Shown here: positions 5,846-14,037 of the stretch, piece after piece
Layout of the letters: each line of letters begins with the position of its first letter
Position numbering within the stretch: the first letter of the stretch is position 1
DNA from: DATLNF01 sp035536235
GTDB lineage: Bacteria; Actinomycetota; Actinomycetes; BP-191
Reading direction: 5' to 3'
NCBI GenBank assembly: GCA_035536235.1
Contig: DATLOQ010000047.1
Coordinates: 1 to 17,255, forward strand
DNA length: 17,255 nucleotides
The notes under the pieces: model-generated
Seen by the model: the letters and a program-made list of their open reading frames with translations, nothing else
Told to the model about the DNA's origin: nothing
The model's database searches: none
Translations under genes and position numbers: made by a program

Positions 5846-6784
5846 ATGTACGACGATTCCCAGGGCGCGGCGGGGCTCTTCCGCAGGTCCGGGCGCGTCA
5901 CCGGCGCGTTAGGCGACCTCGGCGCGTTCCTGCTGACCCGCCACCTGCCGTCGCACACCCTGCCGCCGCACACCCTGCGGCGTGTCGCGGTCTCCGCGAC
6001 CCTCACCGTTGCGTTCCTCGCGGCACCCGCCGCGGGGCCGATCGCGTTGCCAGCGCCGGCGCCCGAGTCGGCCGACGCGCTGTCCCCGACCCGCGGTGGG
6101 CTCGACGCGGCGCCCGCCGCCCAGCCCAGGGCGGCGAGCGCCACCAGCATCACTTCGCTGCCGCCGCCGATGCCGGCGACCGGCCTCATGGCGACGGCAC
6201 CCCCGCTCCCTGTCGACCCGGCCCGGTCCGGCCGGACGCTGATGCTCACCTTCGATGACGGGCCGGACCCGCGCTGGACCCCGCAGGTGCTCGCGCTGCT
6301 GCGCAAGTACGACGCCCGCGCGGTGTTCTGCGTCGTGGGGAGCGAAGCGCGCCGCTACCCCGAGCTGATCCGGGCGATCGTCGGGGCGGGCCATGAGCTG
6401 TGCAACCACTCGATGAACCACGACGAGAACTTGGCGCTGCGTCCCGGCGCCGACGTCCGGCTCGAGCTCGCGGCGACTCAGGAGCTGCTGCGCAGCATCA
6501 CCGGCGGGTCGGTGCCGAGGTACGTCCGCGCGCCCGAAGGTCGCTGGTCGACGACCCTGGTCACCGAAGCGGGGCGGCTCGGACTCGCGCCGCTCGACTG
6601 GTCGGTGGACCCGCGCGACTGGTCGCGGCCCGGTCTGCGCCACATCGTCGACACTGTGCTGCGAGACGCCGCGCCCCAGGGCGTCGTGGTGCTGCACGAC
6701 GGCGGCGGCAACCGCACGCAGAGCATGCAGGCGCTGAGCTTCTTGCTGCCTCGCCTCCGCCGGCTCGGCTACGACTTCCGCTAG
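5846..6784 (+). CDS. NodB-type polysaccharide deacetylase, membrane-anchored or secreted
   Basis: The product is 312 aa from ATG 5846, which is preceded by GGAG and AGGCGGGG (5831-5844). The frame opens earlier, at 5729, but that start lies in the terminator hairpin. Residues 43-67 (RRVAVSATLTVAFLAAP region) form a membrane or signal segment. A Pro/Ala-rich linker of about 60 residues leads to the carbohydrate esterase family 4 domain (130-312). All five CE4 motifs are present: TFDDGPD (135-141, catalytic base and metal Asp), HSMNH (188-192, metal histidines), RAPEG (228-232), DWSVDPRDW (251-259) and LHDGGGN (283-289). These metal-dependent enzymes deacetylate N-acetylglucosamine or N-acetylmuramic acid, so cell-wall or capsule modification is likely. 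The gene converges on the LPATG hydrolase with only 18 bp between the two. Confidence 0.9.
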   Translation: MYDDSQGAAGLFRRSGRVTGALGDLGAFLLTRHLPSHTLPPHTLRRVAVSATLTVAFLAAPAAGPIALPAPAPESADALSPTRGGLDAAPAAQPRAASATSITSLPPPMPATGLMATAPPLPVDPARSGRTLMLTFDDGPDPRWTPQVLALLRKYDARAVFCVVGSEARRYPELIRAIVGAGHELCNHSMNHDENLALRPGADVRLELAATQELLRSITGGSVPRYVRAPEGRWSTTLVTEAGRLGLAPLDWSVDPRDWSRPGLRHIVDTVLRDAAPQGVVVLHDGGGNRTQSMQALSFLLPRLRRLGYDFR

Positions 6785-6802
6785 CCGGCAGTGACCGCCT
6801 TA

Positions 6803-9169
6803 CTAGCCTGCTGGGCTCTCGGACTGACCCCGCGTCCGGCCACGGCCCGTGAGGACCGCCGACAGGAGAACGAGCGAGGCGACGACTGACAGCGCTGCCG
6901 GGGCGCCGGTAGCGGGCAGCGAGGCCGGGCGGCCCGCTGCGGAGCGGACGCCAAGGCGCAAGGTGCTGCAGCCGGTCGACCGTACGTCGAACGACCCGCG
7001 ACCGCCCGTGATGGTGACCGGCTGTGCGGGGCGACCCGCCGCCACCTGCTCGTAGCGGCCGTCCGCAACGCCGGTGATGCCCAGCCGGAAGCCGGTGGCG
7101 TTGCTCGGACAGACGACCAGGCCGTCCGCCACGAGCCGAGCGCGGGCCAGGTCGACGACCAGGCCGGGCCCACCGGAGATGTCCACGAGGAGCTTGTTCT
7201 CGGCCGGCGCGGGGCCGCCGCCACGAGGTCGGGTCGTGCGGAGGATGGCGACCGTCCGGCCGGTCGGACCGCCCTCGTCCGAGGGGTCGACGACGGTCCG
7301 TTCGGCCTGGGCAGGATCGCCGGCGGACGGCGGGAGCGCGAGGGAGCGGACCGTCACGCTGCCCTGACGTACGCCGGAGAGCCAATACGCGCCCTCGTGC
7401 ACTAGTCCGAGCTCCGGGCGGCCGTCACCGGGCGCCGCCCACGTGATCGTGGAGGGGTCGACCACGCGGCGATGCGCCGCGAAGTGCTCGAACAGCCGCG
7501 GCAGGTTGTCGTAGATGGAGGAGTACTCGTGGATCTTCAGCCGGTAGCGCAGCAGGGTGGCGTGGTAGCCGAGAGCAGACAGCGTGGCGTAATGCTTCTC
7601 GGCGTTCGCGCCACCGCGGTCGAGGTCGAAGTCACTGGTGACCATGAGCCACGGGACATGCCGCAGGTTGGCTGCCAGCGCCACGCTGTCCGTGCCTTGC
7701 GCGGGTGCCACCGCGGCGAACACGTCAGGCAGCCGGACGGCGATGTTGTTGGTGCCGTAGCCGCCCATCGAGTGGCCCATGAGGTAGATCCGGTCCGGGT
7801 CCACGGCGTACTCGCGCTGCACGTCGGCGAGCGCTTCCACCACGTCGAGCTCGCCGAGGCCGCGGTAGAAGAGGTCTCCGCGACCTTGCAGCGACGCGAA
7901 GAGGTATCCCCGACGGTCTGCCTCGTCGACCAGGCCGAGCGGCAGCCGAAATGGCTCCTCCGGCGTGCCGCCGAAGCCGTGGAGGTAGACGATCAACGGC
8001 GAGCGCTTGCGCGGCGTGTACGACGCCGGCACCCGCATCGCGTAGTCCTGTAGACGCCCCGGCCGGGTGTAGGTCACGTTGAAGTCGGCCCCCACGACCG
8101 AGCCAGGGGGCGGAGCAGGAGTGTCGATCGCGCCGGGACCGCGGAGAATGCCGTCGCCGCCGTCGTACGCACTCCGGTAGATCCGGCTGAGGTCGCCGGC
8201 GACCGGCTCGACAGTGGTACGACGCTGCGCCAGCGCGTCGAGGTCGACGGTCATCGAGGCGGCGGTCGCGTCACCCGAAGTCAGCAGTCTCGACTGCGTC
8301 AGCTCGTCGAAGCTCCACGGCTCGTCCCGGGCGAAGAGCAGCCCCCACACGTTGGTGGGGCTGAGCGGCCCGCCCGATCCGGGTCGGGTCGGCGTCGGAC
8401 CGCCCGGGGGCACGGTCAGGTACGCCGGCCCGGCTGGGTCGACGAGTCCGCTACCGCCCCGCACCGTCAGGAAGCGTCGGCCCGGGAGGAGTGCGAGGGG
8501 CAGGCGAATCTCGACAGCCGGCGGAGCCCGCACCACGGTGGGCAGCACGAGGGTGCCGCCCGCAGCCGGCTCGGCCGTCGCGCCGTGAGGAGTGACCGTG
8601 ACGGCTAGCTCCCACGGCGACCGCAGCCGCGCGTTGGCCGGCCAGGGCCGAGCCACGTCGGCGTCCGCGCCGCCGAAGGTCAGCGTCGCGATGCTGTTCT
8701 GCAGGCTGCGGTAGGCGTGCCACTCGAGCCGGACGAAGAGCTCGTCGGCGTCGACCTGCAGCCGGACCCCGGCGATCTCCGCGGATCCCTCCGGAAAGGC
8801 CTCGCGGTCGGTGGGCAAGTCGTAGTCGCCGTTGGTGACGCTGCGCCCCGCACCGAAGAACTCATACGTCAGCGCGCGCCGCAGGTCACCGCTGTTGCGA
8901 CCAGGGTCGTCCGGCGCGAAGTCGGCGTAGTACTGATCGCGCTCGAGCCCGTCGCCATTCGCCCCTTGGGCCATCCAGAGGGTGTTGGTGTAGATCCACT
9001 CCCCCGACGTCATCTCCGCGTGGCGCATGACGCCGCCGCCTTGGGCGGCCCACTCCGGCCAGGGTCCAGTCGAAGTGGCCTGCGCAGCTGCTACGGCCGG
9101 CAGGAATGCCGTCGCCACTGCCGCAAGGACCGCGGCCGCGGCTCCCCTCACCCCACCCCGTCGCACCAT
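6803..9169 (-). CDS. LPATG-anchored secreted alpha/beta hydrolase (esterase/depolymerase-like)
   Basis: The product is 788 aa. A signal peptide covers about 1-29 (VRRGGVRGAAAAVLAAVATA, AAA cleavage). Residues 45-240 look like a beta-sandwich of the glucodextranase/DOMON-like type (GDYDLPTDREAF, LQVDADELFVRLEW). Residues 360-565 form an alpha/beta hydrolase related to poly(3-hydroxybutyrate) depolymerase/prolyl oligopeptidase esterases: oxyanion HGFGG (397-401), nucleophile elbow GHSMGG with Ser467, acid probably in SDFDLD (512-517), and His547. A C-terminal beta region follows. The end is a sortase signal: LPATG (751-755), the hydrophobic stretch APAALSVVASLVLLSAVL and basic GRGRTR. The enzyme is therefore expected to be cell-wall-linked; its substrate is unknown. 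Start 9169 gives the signal peptide, whereas upstream frame overlaps the DUF445 gene. The gene lies 38 nt downstream of DUF445 on the same strand. Confidence 0.83.
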   Translation of the reverse strand: MVRRGGVRGAAAAVLAAVATAFLPAVAAAQATSTGPWPEWAAQGGGVMRHAEMTSGEWIYTNTLWMAQGANGDGLERDQYYADFAPDDPGRNSGDLRRALTYEFFGAGRSVTNGDYDLPTDREAFPEGSAEIAGVRLQVDADELFVRLEWHAYRSLQNSIATLTFGGADADVARPWPANARLRSPWELAVTVTPHGATAEPAAGGTLVLPTVVRAPPAVEIRLPLALLPGRRFLTVRGGSGLVDPAGPAYLTVPPGGPTPTRPGSGGPLSPTNVWGLLFARDEPWSFDELTQSRLLTSGDATAASMTVDLDALAQRRTTVEPVAGDLSRIYRSAYDGGDGILRGPGAIDTPAPPPGSVVGADFNVTYTRPGRLQDYAMRVPASYTPRKRSPLIVYLHGFGGTPEEPFRLPLGLVDEADRRGYLFASLQGRGDLFYRGLGELDVVEALADVQREYAVDPDRIYLMGHSMGGYGTNNIAVRLPDVFAAVAPAQGTDSVALAANLRHVPWLMVTSDFDLDRGGANAEKHYATLSALGYHATLLRYRLKIHEYSSIYDNLPRLFEHFAAHRRVVDPSTITWAAPGDGRPELGLVHEGAYWLSGVRQGSVTVRSLALPPSAGDPAQAERTVVDPSDEGGPTGRTVAILRTTRPRGGGPAPAENKLLVDISGGPGLVVDLARARLVADGLVVCPSNATGFRLGITGVADGRYEQVAAGRPAQPVTITGGRGSFDVRSTGCSTLRLGVRSAAGRPASLPATGAPAALSVVASLVLLSAVLTGRGRTRGQSESPAG

Positions 9170-9207
9170 TGCGCCAGTGTGCCGCAGCGGAACGCCGATC
9201 GTCGCTG

Positions 9208-10440
9208 TTACTGGGCGGCGAGCTGGGTGACCAAGTGGATCAGCAGTCCGGCGCACGCGCCGACCAGCGTGCCGTTGATCCGAATGGCCTGGAGGTCCGG
9301 GCCGATCTGCAGCTCGATCCGCCGCGACGCGTCGGCCGCATCCCACCGGTCCACGGTCTCCCCGATGAAGTGCACAACCTGGTGCTTGTTGGTCACGACC
9401 GCGTGCAGCAGCTGGTGCTCCACCCAGGTCACAGTGTCGGCGCGAAAGCCCTTGTCCTCGGCGAAACGGCGTACGACGTCGTCGACCCTAGACCGCAGCT
9501 GGTCCGCCAGGGGGCCAGTGCGCAGGGACTCCCGGAGCGTCTGGACCGCGCCGCAAAGAGTGCGGTCCAAAGCTGCTCCCACTTCGTCGCGATCCAGGCT
9601 GCGTCGTACCAGGTCATCGATCTTGGCCTGGGTGCTCTCCTTGGTCTGCAGGTCCCGAGCCAAGTCATGCAGCAGTGTGTCGAAGCTGTGCCGGAGCGAG
9701 TGATCAGGGTCACGACGCAGCTCGGCAGCCAGCTCGACGGCCTCGGCGAAGAACTTGCGCGCCGTCGTCTTTCGAGGAAGGAACCACGGCACCTTGCCGA
9801 CGACGAGCTCGAAGACGGTGTGCTCGTTGTCGCGCAGCCAGTCGTGCGAGCGCGCGATGATCAGGTCGACGATTGGTCGGTGCTGCCCAGCTGCGATCGC
9901 CTTCTCGACCGCCTGCCCGAGGAGGCGGGCGTAGGGGACGTCGGCGAGGGTGCGTTGGATCACCGGCCGCAGCGCCAGCACGTCGTCGTCCTCGATGCTC
10001 TCGACGAAGAAGATCACGGCGTCGTAGGCCCGGTCGACCGCCTGCTCGAGGTGCCCGGGCGCGGCCAGCCAGTCGCCGAAGCGCTGCGCGATCTGCGCCG
10101 ACTCGATCTTGGAGCGGATCAGGTCCTCGTCGAGGAAGTTGTCCGTGACGAAGCTGCCGAGCGAGCGGCCCAGCTCGGCCTTCTTCGACGGGATGAGCGC
10201 GGTGTGCGGGATCGGCACCCCGAGCGGGTGGCGGAAGAGCGCGACGACAGCGAACCAGTCAGCGAGGCCACCGACCATGCCGGCCTCGGCCGCCGCGCGG
10301 ACGTAGCCGACCCAGCCGTGCTCGCCGTCTGCGGCGGAGAAGGTGGCCGCGTAGACGACGACCGCGACGACGAGCAGGCCACTGGCGCGAAGCTTTGCGC
10401 GCCGGAGTCGCCTCGCGTCGTCGGATTCGTCGGCGGTCAC
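9208..10440 (-). CDS. DUF445 domain-containing membrane protein
   Basis: The product is 410 aa from GTG 10440. The family signature ADWFAVVALFRHPLGVPIP (60-78) followed by HTALIPSKKAELGRSLG is typical of DUF445. One membrane helix lies near the N-terminus (about 19-36, SGLLVVAVVVYAATF) and another at the very C-terminus (386-410, LVGACAGLLIHLVTQLA), with a long helical, charged segment between. The fold suggests a membrane-tethered coiled helical bundle; the molecular function is unknown. An earlier GTG at 10488 adds 16 residues. I prefer 10440 because the family usually starts a few residues before the R-R-x-K/L-A segment, but ribosome-binding evidence is weak for both. It is probably cotranscribed with the LPATG hydrolase. 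Confidence 0.88.
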   Translation of the reverse strand: MTADESDDARRLRRAKLRASGLLVVAVVVYAATFSAADGEHGWVGYVRAAAEAGMVGGLADWFAVVALFRHPLGVPIPHTALIPSKKAELGRSLGSFVTDNFLDEDLIRSKIESAQIAQRFGDWLAAPGHLEQAVDRAYDAVIFFVESIEDDDVLALRPVIQRTLADVPYARLLGQAVEKAIAAGQHRPIVDLIIARSHDWLRDNEHTVFELVVGKVPWFLPRKTTARKFFAEAVELAAELRRDPDHSLRHSFDTLLHDLARDLQTKESTQAKIDDLVRRSLDRDEVGAALDRTLCGAVQTLRESLRTGPLADQLRSRVDDVVRRFAEDKGFRADTVTWVEHQLLHAVVTNKHQVVHFIGETVDRWDAADASRRIELQIGPDLQAIRINGTLVGACAGLLIHLVTQLAAQ

Positions 10441-10505
10441 TGCCCCAGCATGCCCGTTCGCCCGCCGTGGAGCAGTGACGCGTCGCACCCGGGCGCCCTC
10501 TTTCG

Positions 10506-10652
10506 ATGATCAACGGTGTTCTCTTGCTTGTCGGCGCAGAACTTCGCACCGGAGGTCGGCCGCTGACGGCGCCGAAGCGGGAGCGCTTCGTGCACAACGC
10601 GACCCTCGAGGCGATCGACTTCGTCGCCGGCCGGGCCCGCGACGACGCTTGA
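10506..10652 (+). CDS. 48-aa ORF, small protein or gene fragment
   Basis: The ORF starts MINGVLLLVGAEL, continues through RPLTAPKRERFVHNATLEAI and ends DFVAGRARDDA. From codon 18 on nearly every third position is G or C, as in real genes of this genome, while the first 17 codons are not biased. That split suggests the C-terminal end of a former longer gene, now opened by a chance ATG. There is no visible Shine-Dalgarno site, and an in-frame stop lies just upstream at 10476-10478. I do not recognise a family. It is the only plus-strand coding signal within a long minus-strand run. A 74-codon minus ORF overlaps it but has poorer composition. Confidence 0.3.
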   Translation: MINGVLLLVGAELRTGGRPLTAPKRERFVHNATLEAIDFVAGRARDDA

Positions 10653-10661
10653 GGCGGCCAC

Positions 10662-11381
10662 TCACGACAGCGGGCGCCCGCCGATGGCGCGGGCACCGCT
10701 GGAGAGGTCGGCACGCGCACCGGCCGCGTGTCCGGCAGCGAGCCCGCCGCCCTCGCTGACCGACGTGCGCAGGCGACCGAGCCGAGGGAACATCTCCCCC
10801 ACCGCGCGGTCGACGGCGTCACGCCGGTCGGCGAGCACGACCTCAGCAGAGGTGGCTCCTGCGCCGCGCGACAGGTCCGCGTCCACTGTGCGCTGCTGCG
10901 CCGCCGTCACCCGGCGGGTCACAGCGCCGGCGTACCCCATCAGGAAGGCGTGCCGGAAGGCCCGCACCCGCCGCTGTCCCTCGGATGCCTGGCGCATTGC
11001 CGTGCCGGCTTGCAGCAGCAGGCTGGTGAAGAGCAGCTCCACCAGCGCGAGGTCGGATTCGAAGCCGACGAGCGTGCACGTCCGCCCTTCACCGCAGGCA
11101 TCGCGGGTGACGACAGCGCGGACTCGGTACGCCGACGCGACGCCGGCGAGCAGCATCACCTTGGGTACGGCGTACGGCGTGGGAACCGCGATGTGGCGGC
11201 CGACGGGGACCGCACCGGTCGGCGACACAGCGTCGACGAGCGCCTGGTCGATGGCGTAGCGCGCCATCAGCTCAGCCGCCTTCTCCGACATGGCCTCGGC
11301 CTCGGGCGGTGGAGTGCTGGGGTGCTCGGCCTTGGCGAGCAGCGCGCGGATGCGGGCGAGGGTGCGGTCGGGAGACGTCAT
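10662..11381 (-). CDS. DUF2786 domain-containing protein
   Basis: The product is 239 aa. The N-terminal segment TLARIRALLAKAEHPSTPPP with EAEAMSEKAAELMARY (7-42) is the DUF2786 helical pair (K/R-I-x-x-L-L-x-K-A-E, then E-A-x-x-A-x-x-x-A-x-x-L-M). The central region (RDACGEGRTCTLVGFESDLA, then a helix rich in small residues) matches the conserved domain usually attached to it. The C-terminus is Gly/Ala-rich (GGGLAAGHAAGARADL). There is no signal peptide or membrane helix, so it is cytosolic; biochemical function is unknown for the family. I chose ATG 11381 because the frame further upstream has non-coding character. A small hairpin covers the ribosome-binding region. Confidence 0.8.
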   Translation of the reverse strand: MTSPDRTLARIRALLAKAEHPSTPPPEAEAMSEKAAELMARYAIDQALVDAVSPTGAVPVGRHIAVPTPYAVPKVMLLAGVASAYRVRAVVTRDACGEGRTCTLVGFESDLALVELLFTSLLLQAGTAMRQASEGQRRVRAFRHAFLMGYAGAVTRRVTAAQQRTVDADLSRGAGATSAEVVLADRRDAVDRAVGEMFPRLGRLRTSVSEGGGLAAGHAAGARADLSSGARAIGGRPLS

Positions 11382-11382
11382 G

Positions 11383-11403
11383 CCCACGACGTTAAGGCGT
11401 GGG
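11383..11403 (-). promoter_or_regulatory. small hairpin over the DUF2786 translation start region
   Basis: CCCACG (11383-11388) pairs with CGTGGG (11398-11403), 9-nt loop, ending one base before the ATG at 11381. The CGTGGG arm carries the only purine-rich sequence near the start, so pairing could hide it. A 6-bp stem can arise by chance in DNA this GC-rich. Confidence 0.2.
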
Positions 11404-11472
11404 ACCGACACGCCGGGCGCTCCGGATCCCATCTGGGGATGGCCGCGCACGGTGCTGGGTCGGAGGTGATGT

Positions 11473-12045
11473 CTACGCGTTCGGGGGCTGACCTGCGGCG
11501 GTGAGGTCGCGCAGCGCCAGCACCGTCGTCCAGTTGCGGGCCGTGACCGCGATGGGCGCGAGTGCCTTCTCGAGAGTGGCACCGGTGAGCTTGGACTGCT
11601 GCGACCCGCCGTCGTACGACAGGTAGAGCTCCTGCGCGCCGACTCCGAGCTCGTCCGGGGCGTAGCGCTCGGGCCGCAGTCCGTTGAGCAACTGCCTGCT
11701 CGGGACCGCCGACAGGAAGGCCACGTGCAGCCGTTTCGGCTCCTTGACCCGCTTGGGGAACGGGTTGCCGGCGACGACGGCCGCGAGCTCCGCGGCGGTC
11801 CGCACCAGCACCCGAACCGTCAGGTCGAATGCTGCGACGAGAGCCTGCTCCACTCGCTCCGACAGCTCTGTCGGGTCCGCCGTCACCACGGCGTTGCCGC
11901 TCTGCAGGTAGGTGCGCACGTCGACGCAGCCCAGCTGGCCGAGCACCGCCGCGAACTCCTGCATCGGCAGCCGGTTGTGCCCGCCGACGTTGACGCCCCG
12001 GACCAGGACCGCGCACCGCTGCAGCTTTGCCATAGCGAGCAGCAT
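11473..12045 (-). CDS. DUF1697 domain-containing protein
   Basis: The product is 190 aa, normal for the family. Hallmarks are LVRGVNVGGHNRLPM (14-28) and VRTYLQSGNAVV (43-54), followed by a second domain with LHVAFLSAVPS and TARNWTTVLAL near the end (the family's R-N-W/T-x-T-V-x-x-L). DUF1697 proteins are small cytosolic alpha/beta proteins of unknown role. ATG 12045 has GAGGCGG immediately upstream (4-nt spacing from GAGG). ATG 12033 would remove MLLA and has no such site, so 12045 is marginally better. The next gene downstream on the same strand (DUF2786) starts 91 nt further on. Confidence 0.86.
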   Translation of the reverse strand: MLLAMAKLQRCAVLVRGVNVGGHNRLPMQEFAAVLGQLGCVDVRTYLQSGNAVVTADPTELSERVEQALVAAFDLTVRVLVRTAAELAAVVAGNPFPKRVKEPKRLHVAFLSAVPSRQLLNGLRPERYAPDELGVGAQELYLSYDGGSQQSKLTGATLEKALAPIAVTARNWTTVLALRDLTAAGQPPNA

Positions 12046-12092
12046 GCCGCCTCGACGCGGCCTGCGAGGCGACTTCGGTTGGGATCACCTGC

Positions 12093-12494
12093 CTAGGCTG
12101 CGGTCGCGAGGCCGCCGGAGAGCACCCAGGACTGCCATCGGTAGTCCTGGACGGCGAGCAGGTCGCACGGCAGCCGACCGTCGAGCTCGGCCAGGAAGTC
12201 GCGGTAGAGCTCGATGGCCCAGCCGGGGCAGGGCACGCCGTGCACCTTGACCAGCACCCGCTCGAGGTCGGGCAGATCGACCACCAAGGCGGCCAGCTTG
12301 GCGCCCATGCCGGGCGGGGGCGCCGTGCCCTCTCCGTCGATGACGGCGCAGGTGCCGCCGCCGTCCGGGCCCGGGAACGGCAGCCACAGCTCGACGTCGT
12401 ACGGATTGACGTAGCCGATGCCTTCGTCCTGCGTGTAGGTGACGTAGGCGTCGTACGCCGGCGTGCTCGGGCTTGGGATCACCAGGTTCGTCAT
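12093..12494 (-). CDS. hypothetical protein
   Basis: The product is 133 aa, and I do not recognise a family. It begins MTNLVIPSPSTPAYDAYVTY, contains the acidic/aromatic segment GYVNPYDVELWLPFPGPDGG, the central helix-like VVDLPDLERVLVKVHGVP and ends YRWQSWVLSGG. There is no signal peptide, membrane helix or metal motif. Third-position GC bias is consistent with coding throughout. The frame is open for about 470 nt upstream of the ATG, but that part is antisense to the RNA helicase, so ATG 12494 is the likely start; no clear Shine-Dalgarno site is visible. The gene is divergent from the helicase, with 85 bp between the starts, and heads the minus-strand run with DUF1697. Confidence 0.68.
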   Translation of the reverse strand: MTNLVIPSPSTPAYDAYVTYTQDEGIGYVNPYDVELWLPFPGPDGGGTCAVIDGEGTAPPPGMGAKLAALVVDLPDLERVLVKVHGVPCPGWAIELYRDFLAELDGRLPCDLLAVQDYRWQSWVLSGGLATAA

Positions 12495-12568
12495 GCAGAC
12501 GAGCGTGGCCCGTACGGCGTCGCGGTGGGGTGGTCTGCGGCTAACCTGTGGACACCCGCTCACGAGTC

Positions 12569-12574
12569 GAAGGA
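12569..12574 (+). promoter_or_regulatory. Shine-Dalgarno site fixing a GTG start
   Basis: GAAGGA lies 5 nt before GTG 12580. It is the best ribosome-binding site near the helicase N-terminus and rules against the upstream ATG at 12463, which would overlap the divergent hypothetical gene. Confidence 0.65.
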
Positions 12575-12579
12575 CAGCT

Positions 12580-14037
12580 GTGCCCGCCAGTCCGCCGCGT
12601 CCCAACCCCCGCCCCTCGCCCACCCGGGTCACGGTCACCCGCCGCGGACCGGTGCCGACGTTCGTCGAGCTCGGCGTACCGGAGACCCTCGTCGCCGTCC
12701 TGGACCGCGAGGGGATCAGCACCCCGTTCCCGATCCAGGACGCCACCCTGCCCGACACCCTCGCCGGCCGCGACGTGCTCGGCCGCGGCCAGACCGGCAG
12801 CGGCAAGACGCTCGCCTTCAGCCTGCCGGTGGTGGCCCGACTCAGCGGCGGCCGACGGGTTGCGAAGCAGCCGCGGGCGCTCATCCTGGTGCCCACCCGC
12901 GAGCTGGCGAACCAGGTGCTCGCCGTCGTAACACCGCTCGCCACCGCAGCGGGCCTGACGAGCACGGTGGTCTTCGGCGGAGTCGGTCAGCTCCCCCAGG
13001 TCAAGGCTCTGGCCCGCGGCGTCGACGTGCTCATCGCCTGCCCCGGACGCCTCGAGGACCTCATCCAGCAGGGCTGCTGCGACCTCTCCGCCGTGGAGAT
13101 CACCGTCCTCGACGAGGCAGATCACATGGCCGACCTGGGCTTCCTCCCCGCCGTACGCCGGCTCCTGGACCGTACGCCGAAGGTCGGTCAGCGCATGCTC
13201 TTCTCGGCCACGCTCGACAACGGCGTCGACGTGCTGGTCAACCGCTACCTGCACGCGCCGGTGACGCACTCCGTCGACCCGGCCGCCGCACCGGTGTCCA
13301 CGATGGCGCATCACGTGTTCTCGGTGAGCGCTGCGGACAAGCAGGCAGTGGTGCACCAGCTCGCCTCGGGCTCGGAGCGCAGCCTGCTCTTCCTGCGCAC
13401 GAAGCACACGGCGAAGAAGCTGGCCAAGCAGCTCACCGCCGCCGGCATCCCCGCCGTCGAGCTGCACGGCAACCTCAGCCAGGGAGTGCGCGAGCGCAAC
13501 CTCGAAGCCTTCACCGGCGGGAGCACCCGCGTCCTGGTCGCCACCGACATCGCGGCCCGCGGCATCCACGTCGACGACATCGCCCTGGTCGTGCACGTGG
13601 ACCCGCCGACGGAGCACAAGGCCTACCTGCACCGCTCGGGCCGCACCGCCCGCGCCGGCGCCGGCGGCATCGTCGTCACGATCGCCACCCAGGACCAGCT
13701 CGGCGACGTCCGCACGATGACGCGGCAGGCCGGCATCACTCCGGTGACCGCCATGGTGCGCCCCGGCGACGCCGTCATCACCGACCTGGCCGGGCCGGCG
13801 GCGCCGTACGTCGAGCCGGCCGAGCTGCCCGTTGTCGCGCCCCGCGCTGCGCGTTCGGCGAAAGCCGGCCGTGGCGGCGGCAGCAAGACGGCGGTGGCTA
13901 CTCCCGAGTCGGGCGCGCGCAAGAGCCGCACCGGGGGCGGCGGCGGACGGGGCTCGGGAGCGCCGGCGCGCACCCGAGCAGAGCTCGCCGCGCGGGCCGG
14001 TGAGCAGTCGGCCGGACGGCGCCGGCGTAGCCGCTAG
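12580..14037 (+). CDS. DEAD-box ATP-dependent RNA helicase
   Basis: The product is 485 aa from GTG 12580. All core motifs are present: upstream Phe28 and Q-motif PFPIQ (49-53), motif I GQTGSGKT (70-77), Ia PTRELA (105-110), Ib region CPGR (154-157), II DEAD (178-181), III SAT (209-211), V ATDIAARGIH (321-330) and VI HRSGRTARAG (351-360). Motif Ib has Cys where Thr (TPGR) is common. The C-terminal tail (about 405-485) is low-complexity, rich in Gly, Arg, Ala and Ser (GRGGGS, TGGGGGRGSG, GRRRRSR). Such basic tails usually give non-specific RNA binding in RhlE/CsdA-like helicases. The likely role is ribosome assembly or mRNA turnover in the cytosol; the subfamily cannot be set by eye. The gene ends inside the CTAG shared with the convergent phosphodiesterase. 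Confidence 0.93.
   Translation: MPASPPRPNPRPSPTRVTVTRRGPVPTFVELGVPETLVAVLDREGISTPFPIQDATLPDTLAGRDVLGRGQTGSGKTLAFSLPVVARLSGGRRVAKQPRALILVPTRELANQVLAVVTPLATAAGLTSTVVFGGVGQLPQVKALARGVDVLIACPGRLEDLIQQGCCDLSAVEITVLDEADHMADLGFLPAVRRLLDRTPKVGQRMLFSATLDNGVDVLVNRYLHAPVTHSVDPAAAPVSTMAHHVFSVSAADKQAVVHQLASGSERSLLFLRTKHTAKKLAKQLTAAGIPAVELHGNLSQGVRERNLEAFTGGSTRVLVATDIAARGIHVDDIALVVHVDPPTEHKAYLHRSGRTARAGAGGIVVTIATQDQLGDVRTMTRQAGITPVTAMVRPGDAVITDLAGPAAPYVEPAELPVVAPRAARSAKAGRGGGSKTAVATPESGARKSRTGGGGGRGSGAPARTRAELAARAGEQSAGRRRRSR

Noticed and set aside
5941..5975. Short tandem repeat CGCACACCCTGC x2
   Set aside because: It lies inside the deacetylase reading frame, encodes HTLPPHTL and keeps the frame; most likely chance or slippage within coding sequence.
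5374..6258. Plus-strand ORF covering the gene-free block and the start of the deacetylase
   Set aside because: Its last part overlaps the NodB gene out of frame, and its first part covers hairpins and repeats with no coding character.
11440..11460. Terminator after DUF1697 in the 91-nt gap (ATCCC-ATCTG-GGGAT)
   Set aside because: The stem is only 5 bp with no T-tract; too weak to list.
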